Assembly (NCBI GenBank): GCA_027592275.1
Contig: JAQCKF010000009.1
Coordinates: 1-64,000, forward strand
Length of the DNA: 64,000 nucleotides
DNA from: Pseudomonadota bacterium
Lineage (GTDB): Bacteria > Pseudomonadota > Gammaproteobacteria > Pseudomonadales > Pseudohongiellaceae
Reading direction: 5' to 3'
A program made the position numbers and the translations under genes. Shown one piece after another: positions 35,413 to 44,092 of the stretch (position 1 is its first letter; each line of letters starts with the position of its first letter). Under the pieces are notes generated by a model. It worked only from the letters and a program-made list of their open reading frames with translations. It had not been told where the DNA came from and ran no database searches.

Positions 35413-35556
35413 ATCCTAAGGGGTGACTAGCTATAAATTGTACGGGCTAGTCTGTATTATAGACGATTGTGTTGTTAGCCAATCCTAATTCAATTCCGCC
35501 GACAACAATACTTCATAACAACTAATTGCGATAGTAAAGCAATATTAGAGGAATAG

Positions 35557-36402
35557 ATGATGCGACCAATAAACGGCTCCATACGCTTCTCCCAATTTGC
35601 GGCAGCGATTGTACTAACCTGCTTCAGTGCAGTAGCGTCGGCTCAGTCCTATCGCATACTGCTTTCAAACGATGATGGAATAGAATCTCCACGCCTACAT
35701 GCCCTGCATGCAGCTCTTTCACAACTAGAAGGTGTAGAAGTAGTTGTTTCCGCGCCAAACGCAAATCAGTCCGGTGCCAGTCAATCCTCTATAGGCTCTA
35801 TAACTGTCGACAACTTTGAGCAAGATGGTCGCTTCTTCGGCTACGCCATTCACGGCAGACCGGCCGATGCAGTGCGCTTCGGCATAAAGGAGCTAGGAAA
35901 AGATCAGCCCTTCGATATCGTCGTGTCGGGTATAAACCGCGGCGCAAACGTTGGCAACGTTTCACATCTGTCTGGAACGGTTGGGGCAGCGATGGAGGGC
36001 TTGTATCACGGACTCCCCGCAATCGCCGTCTCGGAAGATCCCAATAGTGAGAATACCGCTATCACCGCAAAGTTCACTGCCGATCTAGTCGATCGATATC
36101 GCAGGCTTGGCGCGCCGCGTGGCACGATGATTTCTATCAACGTCCCAGCCGGAGAGCTGAAGGGAGTGGCCGTAAGACCTATGGGAGATTCTTACCTGAG
36201 CACCGCTCGTTATGATCCGACTGTAAGAGACTCCATGACCACAGACTATGAGAGTGTACGAATTATTGTGGATTCCGAAGACTCTACCACCGACACCTAC
36301 GCCTACCAACAGGGCTATATATCGGTGACGCCGCTTAAATTCGATTGGACCGATTTCGAAATGTTAGATGAAGTAGAATCATGGAACCTACAGATAGACT
36401 AA
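35557..36402 (+). CDS. SurE-family 5'/3'-nucleotidase with signal peptide
   Basis: A SurE phosphatase of 281 residues. The core is unmistakable: YRILLSNDDGIESPRLHAL, SAPNANQSGAS, AIHGRPADAVRFG and SGINRGANVGNVSHLSGTVG. Metal ligands DD near residue 37-38, Ser and Asn are all in place. Unlike usual cytosolic SurE it begins with a cleavable signal peptide (MMRPINGSIRFSQFAAAIVL, cut near ASAQ), so it should act in the periplasm. It lacks the usual pcm/rpoS neighbourhood and instead faces an exported acid phosphatase. Confidence 0.9.
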   Translation: MMRPINGSIRFSQFAAAIVLTCFSAVASAQSYRILLSNDDGIESPRLHALHAALSQLEGVEVVVSAPNANQSGASQSSIGSITVDNFEQDGRFFGYAIHGRPADAVRFGIKELGKDQPFDIVVSGINRGANVGNVSHLSGTVGAAMEGLYHGLPAIAVSEDPNSENTAITAKFTADLVDRYRRLGAPRGTMISINVPAGELKGVAVRPMGDSYLSTARYDPTVRDSMTTDYESVRIIVDSEDSTTDTYAYQQGYISVTPLKFDWTDFEMLDEVESWNLQID

Positions 36403-36437
36403 TCCACATAGTTTATTAGACGGTGCAGGAGAACGTA

Positions 36438-36899
36438 TTGCTAGAGCTTGAACACATTATTCAGGTCAACGATCTTACGGAAGAGGATTTGCCAATTCTC
36501 ACGCGAACCCAGCTCTGGGAAGGCTTGCTGCTGCGGGCGAGGCGCCCAGACACATTCAACAGTAGTTTGAAAGTCACGAGCACAGAGTATGGCGAGGATG
36601 AATTCGAACGAATCATCGAGGTAGGGGAGCACAAATTTCACGAGCGAGTGATGCTCTATCCGGATGAGAGAATTCATACTCAGACCTTGGAGGAGTACGA
36701 CCAGATCTTTGCGGAGAGTGTCACTCACCTAGAAGAGCCGGAAGAAGGCTACCTGTTCGTGCGCTTCACCTATCGGCGCGAACTAGAGGAAGACGGTTCT
36801 GTTGATGTTGGAGAGCACTTGCAATCTGCCTATCTACAGACCGATCGTGATGCCATCGCTCTGATCCGCTCGCTTGCCGAAAGCGGCGTGTTCGGCTAA
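36438..36899 (+). CDS. DUF1857 (SRPBCC) family protein
   Basis: A START-like fold protein of about 153 residues with the family features LEHIIQVND, LTRTQLWEGLLLRARRPDTF and a late FRVTYRR-like strand (FVRFTYRR). Function unknown; the fold binds hydrophobic ligands. A TTG at 36438 is preferred as start because AGGAGA lies 6 bases before it and because relatives begin just before the EHIIQ strand; a GTG at 36423 is the longer alternative. It follows SurE by 35 bases and may be co-transcribed. Confidence 0.8.
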   Translation: MLELEHIIQVNDLTEEDLPILTRTQLWEGLLLRARRPDTFNSSLKVTSTEYGEDEFERIIEVGEHKFHERVMLYPDERIHTQTLEEYDQIFAESVTHLEEPEEGYLFVRFTYRRELEEDGSVDVGEHLQSAYLQTDRDAIALIRSLAESGVFG

Positions 36900-37059
36900 T
36901 AGACTGATTAGAGGCTTCTTACCTACGGGCTATAGCGACCCACGTTCTCCATTAAATGCAGACCGTAAGCTGTCCACCTTTGATATACGAGGCGGAATTG
37001 GTTTATTCTCTGAGGCCGTCTCAATAAACCGCTGCCCTTAGGGGTAGGAGAAAACAACA

Positions 37060-37857
37060 ATGAAAGCACTCCTGCAGCTAGCACTGATAACACTCACCCT
37101 CTCCACCGGCGCGCTCTGTTTTGCAGATCGCCAAGAGACCGATGACGAGCAACATATTGATGATCCTCGGGTTCAACACCGAAACTATGAATTTCCAGGC
37201 ACGGGCGAATCGATTCCCTACGCCATCTTCGTTCCTTCAAGCTATGACAGCAGTCAAGGCGCCCCGCTGATCGTTTCCCTGCATGGCTTAGGCAGGAGCC
37301 ACGACTGGCTGATGGGATATCACGGGCTACTGGATCAGGCTGAAGCGAATGGCTATATCGTCATCACACCCCTCGGCTATATCCGCCGCGGCTGGTACGG
37401 CTCAAGAGAGCTCGATGACATGCAGGACGCGCAGCGTAGCGAACAAGATGTCATGAATGTCTTACAGTTGATGCGCGACGAATTCAATGTCGATTCAAAT
37501 CGAATCTACCTCTGGGGCCATTCCATGGGTGGTGCAGGCACCTATCATATTGCGGCTAAGTACCCGGACCTATTCGCCGGCTTGGGAGTGGCGGCGCCCG
37601 CACCCGAAGCGAATGCGCCTATGGATAATATTCTGAATAGCATCAAGCATCTGCCCATTTTCGTTCTACAGGGAGACGAGGATGCAGCCGTGCCTGTGGA
37701 GCGCACCCGCGCGTGGGTGGCGAAGATGGCAGAGCTAGGTATGCAGCATGTCTATGTCGAAATTCCAGGCGGTGATCATTCGCTGCTCATCTCCCAGGAT
37801 GCAGTAAACATGCAGAAGTTTGTCGACTTCTTCAACATAGTACGCAAACAGTATTAG
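37060..37857 (+). CDS. exported alpha/beta hydrolase (PHB-depolymerase/feruloyl-esterase-like)
   Basis: An exported esterase-type hydrolase of 265 residues. Signal peptide cut near ALCFAD. It has the oxyanion region LIVSLHGLGRSHDW, the nucleophile elbow GHSMGGAGTYHIA, an acidic VLQGDEDAAVP segment and the final His in GGDHSLL. This pattern is close to poly-hydroxyalkanoate depolymerase/prolyl-oligopeptidase-like esterases. A cytochrome c5 gene follows 19 bases after the stop, suggesting a short operon. Confidence 0.87.
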   Translation: MKALLQLALITLTLSTGALCFADRQETDDEQHIDDPRVQHRNYEFPGTGESIPYAIFVPSSYDSSQGAPLIVSLHGLGRSHDWLMGYHGLLDQAEANGYIVITPLGYIRRGWYGSRELDDMQDAQRSEQDVMNVLQLMRDEFNVDSNRIYLWGHSMGGAGTYHIAAKYPDLFAGLGVAAPAPEANAPMDNILNSIKHLPIFVLQGDEDAAVPVERTRAWVAKMAELGMQHVYVEIPGGDHSLLISQDAVNMQKFVDFFNIVRKQY

Positions 37858-37876
37858 TCGTATCCGGATTACAGAC

Positions 37877-38200
37877 ATGACATCAAAAGTTTTACTTACA
37901 ATTGCCTGTGCATTCTTATTTTTTCCAGCATTCAGCGCTACCGCCCAGGACGACGCCTTCGATGCAGAGCAGACTTATCAAGCGACATGCTTCGCCTGTC
38001 ATGGCACAGGTGCAGCTCATTCGCCTGAGGTAGGCGATCAGATCGAGTGGGAGATTCGTATGGAAAAAGGCTTGGATACACTCGTTCAAAACACGATAGC
38101 AGGACTCAACGGCGTCATGCCGCCGCGAGGTTTGTGCGCAAACTGCAGCGATGAGCAGTTAAAAGCCATCGTTGAATTTATGCTGGAGAGTAGTCTCTAA
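37877..38200 (+). CDS. cytochrome c5-like protein
   Basis: A small periplasmic cytochrome of 107 residues: signal peptide cut near FSATAQ, one haem site CFACHGTG, the methionine ligand probably in GVMPPRG, and the extra CANCS pair typical of cytochrome c5 (a disulfide, not a second haem). It stands between the esterase and the PQQ dehydrogenase and is a good candidate electron acceptor for the latter. Confidence 0.88.
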   Translation: MTSKVLLTIACAFLFFPAFSATAQDDAFDAEQTYQATCFACHGTGAAHSPEVGDQIEWEIRMEKGLDTLVQNTIAGLNGVMPPRGLCANCSDEQLKAIVEFMLESSL

Positions 38201-38227
38201 CTACTCCATCAATTTACTAATTTTCTG

Positions 38228-38253
38228 TAGAGCTATTTTGCAAAATAGCTCTA
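38228..38253. repeat. 26-base perfect palindrome between cytochrome and PQQ dehydrogenase
   Basis: Two 13-base arms meet without a gap: the left arm TAGAGCTATTTTG reads as the complement of the right arm. The palindrome lies 25 bases before the PQQ dehydrogenase start and 28 after the cytochrome stop. It has no following T tract. It could be an operator, an attenuator or an mRNA processing hairpin. Confidence 0.7.
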
Positions 38254-38277
38254 GTTAACAACAAGGGAGCACGAACA

Positions 38278-40101
38278 ATGTTGCACTCAAGACAGCTATC
38301 GATTCGAACCTTATTCCTCATTGTCGGCCTACCACTTCTCTTGATTGGCTGTGCTCCCGAGAGTGATTCTACTTCTATAGAAGTTGCAACGAGCAGCAGT
38401 ACTACCGGCGGTGAAGTTGAGCAGGTTGAAGTAGCATCTGCACTACGCCCAAGATCATCTGTTCAGAATATGGATTGGCGTCTGCACAATCTCGACCTCG
38501 CCGGATCGCGCTATGCACCTAGCGACCAGATTACTCGCGACAACGTCGCCGAGCTAACACCAAAATGGCTATTCCAACACGGCGTCATCGATGGAGTAAG
38601 TAACCAGACCACTCCTGTGATTGTCGGCGACATAATGTATGTCACCGACTCCCGTGGCAGCGTCTACGCGCTAAACGCAGAAGACGGGCATCTACTATGG
38701 ACCTACGACGTAACTCGTCTATTGGGTGGCGGTCGACGCGAGGGCTATATCTTCAGGCATAGGGGCGTAGCGTATGAAGATGGCGTTGTGTATTCCGCAG
38801 CTGGCTCATTTATCTTTGCGCTCGATGCCATTACAGGCGAGCCTTTAGAAGGCTTCGGAGACAAAGGACAGGCGCCGGTGATTCTCGATGTGCTACATGA
38901 GAAGAATCCTGATATCGAAACTGCTATTTCGGTTGGCTATTGGTTCACCACAGCCCCGCAGGTCTACAACGGCGTCATCTATGTTGGCACGACGCGAAGC
39001 GAAAGCCATATTGCCGGAGGTTATGTGTTGGCAATCGATGCCAAGACTGGCGAAGGCATTTGGAACTTCAATACCGTGCCGCAGGATGAAACTGATCAGG
39101 GCTGGGATATCGCAGGACCAACTTGGGTTGGCGGCGAACGTAACGGTGGTGGAATTTGGGAAACACCAGCGATTGATCCCGAATTAGGCATGGTCTACGT
39201 GGCCGTCGGCAATCCCTTCGGCGACAGCACGAAACGCGACGGCATGAACCTGTTCAGCGACTCGCTTATCGCTTTGTCTGTAGAAGACGGAAACCTGGAA
39301 TGGTACTACCAACAAGTGCATCACGATGTGTGGGACTACGACTCTGGTAATCAACCGGTATTGTTTGATATGGAAGTCGACGGACAGGACATCAAAGCTC
39401 TCGCACAGGCAAGCAAGAACAGCTGGCTGTATATCCTCAATCGTGAAACTGGCGAGCCAGTGCATCCGATCATCGAAACGCCAGTCTCAACCGTTACCGA
39501 TGTAGAAGGCGAGGTCCCCTATCCAACGCAGCCGATTCCGCACAAGGCGAATGGCGAGAGAATGGAGCCGGTGTCGCCAGTTTTCCCAACCGACATTCCT
39601 GCACAGCAGATGGAGGCAAATGTTCTCGTAGAGCAGTTTACTCCGATAGGACCGAACCAGATTTTTTCTCCGGGTTATGGAGGCGGCGCAAACTACGCGC
39701 CGATTTCCTTCAGCAAAGACACGGGCTATCTTTATATCAACGCGATCGATCAGCCGTTTAATTCCGGACGCGACCCGAAGGGGTATTTCTCTGCCTATGA
39801 CCCAACGACGGGAGAATTAATCTGGCGGCAGATTTTCGAAGGGTACGGACAAGCCGGGTCGGTGGTTACCGCCGGTGGCATAGTCTTCGTTGGAGCGGGC
39901 AGCAATACTGCAGGTTATTTCTACGCCTATGATGCCTATACTGGCGAAGAGCTATGGAAATTTAATACCGGGGCTGGCGTGTTTGCCTCACCTTCGATAT
40001 ATGTCATCGATGGTCAAGAATACGTGACCGTTGCATCAGGGGGAGGATCCAGAGGACGAAGAGGCGGTGATCTAATTCTCGCCTTCGCCCTTCCTGATTG
40101 A
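38278..40101 (+). CDS. PQQ-dependent (quinoprotein) dehydrogenase, lipoprotein
   Basis: An eight-bladed propeller quinoprotein of 607 residues. A lipobox-like LLIGC near residue 25 suggests outer- or inner-membrane anchoring. Repeats with AxDxxTGxxxW spacing are visible (ALDAITGE, AIDAKTGEGIWNF, AYDPTTGELIWR, AYDAYTGEELWKF). The active-site Asp is in HHDVWDYDSGNQPV. No CxxCH is present, so electrons must leave by a separate cytochrome, probably the c5 protein encoded just upstream. Alcohol or sugar specificity cannot be told. The PQQ synthesis genes are not in the window. Confidence 0.9.
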   Translation: MLHSRQLSIRTLFLIVGLPLLLIGCAPESDSTSIEVATSSSTTGGEVEQVEVASALRPRSSVQNMDWRLHNLDLAGSRYAPSDQITRDNVAELTPKWLFQHGVIDGVSNQTTPVIVGDIMYVTDSRGSVYALNAEDGHLLWTYDVTRLLGGGRREGYIFRHRGVAYEDGVVYSAAGSFIFALDAITGEPLEGFGDKGQAPVILDVLHEKNPDIETAISVGYWFTTAPQVYNGVIYVGTTRSESHIAGGYVLAIDAKTGEGIWNFNTVPQDETDQGWDIAGPTWVGGERNGGGIWETPAIDPELGMVYVAVGNPFGDSTKRDGMNLFSDSLIALSVEDGNLEWYYQQVHHDVWDYDSGNQPVLFDMEVDGQDIKALAQASKNSWLYILNRETGEPVHPIIETPVSTVTDVEGEVPYPTQPIPHKANGERMEPVSPVFPTDIPAQQMEANVLVEQFTPIGPNQIFSPGYGGGANYAPISFSKDTGYLYINAIDQPFNSGRDPKGYFSAYDPTTGELIWRQIFEGYGQAGSVVTAGGIVFVGAGSNTAGYFYAYDAYTGEELWKFNTGAGVFASPSIYVIDGQEYVTVASGGGSRGRRGGDLILAFALPD

Positions 40102-40174
40102 GGCCGAGGGCTTTCCAACTAAATACACACCTAAGCTGGGCAGATTTCTTCGTGTTTGTTTGGCTACTTCATAG

Positions 40175-40612
40175 TTAAACGACCACGAAGAATCCGTTCA
40201 CTTTTCTGTAACGTACGTTATTGAATCTATAGAATGTCGCGCCCCCATCTCGGACTACTCTGTAGCCCCTAGGCAGTGCAGCCACTCGAAATCCAGCCCG
40301 CGGCTTAACTAACACGTAACCGTGTGGCTTCTTTTTGTAGTAAACCCCATCGCTGTAGTAAAAGGTTTCGTCATCGTGTAGAAAGCGTACGTGCCCGATT
40401 GGCAGGCGATTCAGTCCTACGGCGGCAACTGTTGTAATCGTTCGAATCGGCGCGGGCTTGGCAACCACAACCTTATTCGCAACTGAGTGTGTAGGTACTA
40501 CGACGTGCTTGTGATTGCTCTTATGTGAGGGCTCGGCGCTCGCACTCGACGTTGTTAGCAAAAGACCACAACACAAGGCCGCTGTCATACTAGAAGCAGA
40601 AAATAATTTCAT
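40175..40612 (-). CDS. secreted basic protein, DUF6515-like
   Basis: A 145-residue exported protein (signal peptide cut near SSASAE) with a His/Lys/Val-rich linker, then a Tyr- and Val-rich repeated segment (FYYSDGVYYKKKPHGYVLV, and later FYRFNNVRYRKVNGFFVVV) as in the DUF6515 family. The role is unknown; an envelope or surface protein is likely. It is convergent with the PQQ dehydrogenase. Confidence 0.7.
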   Translation of the reverse strand: MKLFSASSMTAALCCGLLLTTSSASAEPSHKSNHKHVVVPTHSVANKVVVAKPAPIRTITTVAAVGLNRLPIGHVRFLHDDETFYYSDGVYYKKKPHGYVLVKPRAGFRVAALPRGYRVVRDGGATFYRFNNVRYRKVNGFFVVV

Positions 40613-40773
40613 GAGATTCCCCCATTCAACAAAGCGAAAGTACCTAGACTATTTCGCCCAACTTTCGAAATTAACGGCACAAATCTGTACCACTTGTTAG
40701 GTAGAACGCTTAGACAAGAGATCGGTTTACAGGAAATGGGATAATAGAACTTCGTTGGCTCAGCGGAAATCGA

Positions 40774-41775
40774 TTATGGCTTGCTTATGACTACGCGGAA
40801 ACCGATGGTGTTGTTACGTACGCTAGGATCGACACCGCCGCGCACCGCCGCGCGCACATTGCCCACTCCATCGGAGAATGATCCTCCGCGCATCACCCAC
40901 AGCGCATCCTCGGAAAGATTCTCTGCATCATCGTTAGGGTCATAAGGATAGGCCTGCAATGGGCTGCGTGTAAATTCCCACACATTGCCGCTCATATCTT
41001 GCAGGCCGAAGGAACACTCGGCACAGGGCCGAGAGCCTACTGGCAGCATTGTGCTTGAGCCATAGTTTGCCAACTCCGTTGAGGGTGTGTTTCCCCACGG
41101 AAAAATTCGACCGTCCGCACCGCGCGCCGCTTTTTCCCATTCAGCCTCTGAAGGAATGCTCACTTTGCCGCCCGCTGCCAGATAGCGAAGTAGCTCTTCA
41201 GGAGTATCCGAAGAACTTTCCAACTTCTGCTGTAGCCAGCGTGCGTAGGCTAGTGCCTCCGGCCAAGTAATATTCGTAATCGGCATATCACCTTGAATGT
41301 CTGCTGCCACCTCATTAGCGAGCTCCGGGTGCTCTGCTACGAACACTCGGAATTGAGCGGCGGTGACCTCAAACAATCCTATATAGAAGTCGTCGACCTG
41401 CACCGTTCCCTGACGCCGATTACTCGACCAGCGCTCATTCTCGTAGGCTAGACGATCTAATGCCGGATTACTTCCCATGGTGAATGGGCCCGTGGGTACT
41501 TGAACAAAGCCCAGCAGCGGCTCGTCCGGGAGAAACCAAGCATTGGAGAGGAAACCAGTTATCACTACTTGCGCGGGGGAGGACAACTCTGTTGTTTCTG
41601 AATCTATTTGCTGCTGTGATTGAAGAGCCATCCATGCGGCCACGAAGACGATCGCTAGGCACATAATGGTGAGACCCACTGTTCGATCTGGCACCTGTTC
41701 ACTATCAGGATCTTTGCGCTGATCCTCTTGCTCAGATTTAGGCTTAGCTTCAGTTTCGCTTTGAGGCTTGCTCAT
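40774..41775 (-). CDS. membrane-anchored SUMF1/FGE-sulfatase-domain protein
   Basis: A 333-residue protein: acidic cytoplasmic start, one membrane span (about 31-51, LTIMCLAIVFVAAWMAL) and an extracytoplasmic FGE-sulfatase fold. The fold starts with FVQVPTGPFTMGSNPA and contains ITNITWPEALAYARWLQ, IPSEAEWEKAARG, LQDMSGNVWEFTRSP and the closing RGGSF...RAAVRGGVDP...IGFRVV. It may be a non-catalytic or iron-type member (like PvdO/EgtB) rather than a true formylglycine generator; no sulfatase is nearby. The start overlaps the upstream gene's stop (ATGA), so the pair is translationally coupled. Confidence 0.85.
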   Translation of the reverse strand: MSKPQSETEAKPKSEQEDQRKDPDSEQVPDRTVGLTIMCLAIVFVAAWMALQSQQQIDSETTELSSPAQVVITGFLSNAWFLPDEPLLGFVQVPTGPFTMGSNPALDRLAYENERWSSNRRQGTVQVDDFYIGLFEVTAAQFRVFVAEHPELANEVAADIQGDMPITNITWPEALAYARWLQQKLESSSDTPEELLRYLAAGGKVSIPSEAEWEKAARGADGRIFPWGNTPSTELANYGSSTMLPVGSRPCAECSFGLQDMSGNVWEFTRSPLQAYPYDPNDDAENLSEDALWVMRGGSFSDGVGNVRAAVRGGVDPSVRNNTIGFRVVISKP

Positions 41776-43382
41776 ATCTGAGCGCCATTGTTCTCACAGG
41801 CAAAAGCCCAGTCGTGTTCACAGGCTCGCTCGATTAACTCCTGCTCAGAAAGTGTCATCAAGTTCTGTCCACCTTCTCGCAATAGCAAGCGCAGATCCAA
41901 TTCATGTGGCACTTCGCGAGCCAGCAGTTCTGTGTCTAGAAGATTTAGACACGCCGCTTGAAACTTCAACTCGCAGCCGCGTGAGAAATAGGCCATGGAT
42001 AATTCTTGATTGGATTCAGTAATTATTCCCTCGCGGTAGTGGGCGCCTATTTCATTACACGCCCAGGCCGCGTTGTCAGCACAATAAGTCGCCTCCAATT
42101 GCAGCATACGACCACAGGCATTGGATAAGTCAGTCGCGCAAGCTTGCTCCCAGAATGGCAGGCTATCGCCCTGATGCTTGCTGTCGGTTTTACCTAGCAA
42201 AGACATCGAAGCGAAAATCACTATCCAGATACTCATGTGCGCTAGATTAGCTCGTCCACCGAGCCAGTTTTCGTTCCAGACGTTAAGAATAGCTGTCGAA
42301 TGGATAGATCGAACCGCTCTATCAATAGCGATAACACTCAGATTCAGCAGCGGCACGACGAGCAGTTTGTCATAGAACGTTGGCTCGCCCATGGCGCCTA
42401 AAAGGGTATAGAGGCCGAACACCCCGAGGCCGTAGAGCACTCCAAAAAACGTCTTCCCTAGTGGCGTTCTCGGCGAGGTAGAGGGATCGGTAATCAATAG
42501 ATGCAGCCCCAGGAAAACAGCGGCCGGAATCTCTGAATCGAAGAAGTACGGAACACCCGTACTAGCGGAATACAGGGCACTGACTCCAAACAAAGTAATC
42601 GCCGCCATACTGGCAACAAGTGTTATGGAGAAGAAGTACATGACAATCAAGCCAACTAAAAAGAGGAACGTATAGATGTTCGGCGCCAGAGTAAGAGTCG
42701 ATGCAATATCCTGACCCCAGGTCAGGCCAGTCGTGTTGGTAGCGATCAACACGAGGGAGAAAAGGCCTAGGGCAAACGCGGAAGGGTTAAATATGTGCAT
42801 GCTACGTCCGTCTCGATTCCAACGCACATATTCCTTGCCCATGAAACCGACGGCAATCATCACGAATTGCATATAAAACCAATCATCCCTAAACCAGAGA
42901 AACAGATTGATGCTAAAAATAATCGGAACGGGACCAAAGCCTAAGCTATATTCACGACGCCTCGACCATGCCAGCAACATATCGAAGGTATAGGCAAATA
43001 GCAGCTGCGCTAACATCAGCCAGGCATGATCGTATACCGGTCGCCAGTAATATCCCCAATAGGCATAGACACTGAACTGAACCATGGCTTGGATGTAGTG
43101 CTGTGGACGCAACACTACGCTGAACACATGCTCTTCGTTCTTGTTTCTAGCATTAAATAGCAGATACGCTTGCCACAACAGCAGCGTAGCGGCAGCTCCC
43201 CAAAATGACCAAACTAGTGCGGAATTGCTCTGAACACGAGGCACGAAACTTAGAATGATAAGAGATATGGATATTACAAATGGAAACTTGAACGCTCCCA
43301 TTGAGGAGAGCATCTGCTTATCAGCAGAGTTCTTGCTATCTCGGATACTATTCTTGGAACTGGCGGAAATGGCCATCAGCAT
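41772..43382 (-). CDS. RnfD/NqrB-like membrane protein with Cys-rich Sel1-like tail
   Basis: A 536-residue protein. Residues about 30-400 form some ten membrane spans with RnfD/NqrB marks: RSMHIFNPSAFALGLFSL and LLITDPSTSPRTPLGKTFFG. I could not find a clear S(T)GAT motif for covalent FMN. Residues about 410-536 are soluble and carry Sel1-like repeats with paired Cys (CATDLSNACGRM, CADNAAWACNEIGAHYREG, RGCELKFQAACLNLL, RACEHDWAFACEN), similar to Helicobacter Hcp proteins. No other Rnf/Nqr subunit is present. It is coupled by ATGA overlap to the SUMF1-like gene, so a two-component envelope redox or maturation device is possible. Confidence 0.78.
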   Translation of the reverse strand: MLMAISASSKNSIRDSKNSADKQMLSSMGAFKFPFVISISLIILSFVPRVQSNSALVWSFWGAAATLLLWQAYLLFNARNKNEEHVFSVVLRPQHYIQAMVQFSVYAYWGYYWRPVYDHAWLMLAQLLFAYTFDMLLAWSRRREYSLGFGPVPIIFSINLFLWFRDDWFYMQFVMIAVGFMGKEYVRWNRDGRSMHIFNPSAFALGLFSLVLIATNTTGLTWGQDIASTLTLAPNIYTFLFLVGLIVMYFFSITLVASMAAITLFGVSALYSASTGVPYFFDSEIPAAVFLGLHLLITDPSTSPRTPLGKTFFGVLYGLGVFGLYTLLGAMGEPTFYDKLLVVPLLNLSVIAIDRAVRSIHSTAILNVWNENWLGGRANLAHMSIWIVIFASMSLLGKTDSKHQGDSLPFWEQACATDLSNACGRMLQLEATYCADNAAWACNEIGAHYREGIITESNQELSMAYFSRGCELKFQAACLNLLDTELLAREVPHELDLRLLLREGGQNLMTLSEQELIERACEHDWAFACENNGAQI

Positions 43383-43498
43383 GCTCTAACGGGAAAATTC
43401 AGTCGATGGCAAGAATAAACCACCTGCTGAATCAATTCAATTTGACTGGCTAGAAGCTAGGTCTTTACTGCCGTTAAAGTTAATTCGCAGGCTGTTAG

Positions 43499-43831
43499 CT
43501 AGTGCTCATCGACATGCTGCTCTTGTGCATGTCCCGAGTGAGTATCCTGGTGTTCAGAATGTTCGGTGTCATGCTCGGAATGATCATGAGTGTGCTGGCG
43601 ATCATGATCATCATGGTGACCTCCCCCAACAGCAGCATTGGCCATCCTAAAGGGTGCGGCAATCACCGTACCTCTAGTGTCAGCAGCGACACCGACCACG
43701 GCCCCAGCGATCTGGAATGGTGCCTTAATCACTGCCGTTGTCGTATCTACCGCCACTCCGATCACAGAGCCTATGCAGCCAGTCAGCGATAGCGCCAATA
43801 TCAGGCTGACTATCAATTTTGGGTATTTCAT
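43499..43831 (-). CDS. lipoprotein with His-rich C-terminal tail
   Basis: A 110-residue lipoprotein: signal peptide with lipobox LTGC, then two near-repeats (VDTTTAVIKAPFQIAGAVVG and ADTRGTVIAAPFRMANAAVG) that resemble small NF038104-type lipoproteins, then a 39-residue tail containing 13 His together with many Asp/Glu. The tail should bind divalent metals such as Zn, Ni or Cu. It stands alone; the adjacent genes give no further hint. Confidence 0.78.
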   Translation of the reverse strand: MKYPKLIVSLILALSLTGCIGSVIGVAVDTTTAVIKAPFQIAGAVVGVAADTRGTVIAAPFRMANAAVGGGHHDDHDRQHTHDHSEHDTEHSEHQDTHSGHAQEQHVDEH

Positions 43832-44092
43832 TGCTTTCTCCTGATTATTCTTCTCCTGCCCTTAGGTAGGAGGGAAGCTCTACAATAGTCTGATGAGCCT
43901 GAATCTTAGCTGAATTGTAGCAAGCAGACTGCGTTAGTGTTGGCTGCCATTCTTGCGAGGTTTTTCCCAGTGAAGCACCTATATTTAGCCTCTAGCAAGG
44001 CCCGAATATCCTTGAAAATTCGCCTAAATACGCGTAGCTTTGATCAGTTATTCTACCATCTCACTATAATTAGAATACCGTTGGAGATTTAC

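Noticed and set aside
39320-39360. DYD motif as proof of a lanthanide-dependent PQQ enzyme
   Set aside because: The extra Asp marks lanthanide use in XoxF-type methanol dehydrogenases, but a DxD also occurs in other quinoproteins such as glucose dehydrogenase, so it is not diagnostic in this subfamily.
40774-41775. Formylglycine-generating enzyme activating a sulfatase
   Set aside because: No sulfatase in the window and SUMF1-fold proteins have many other functions.
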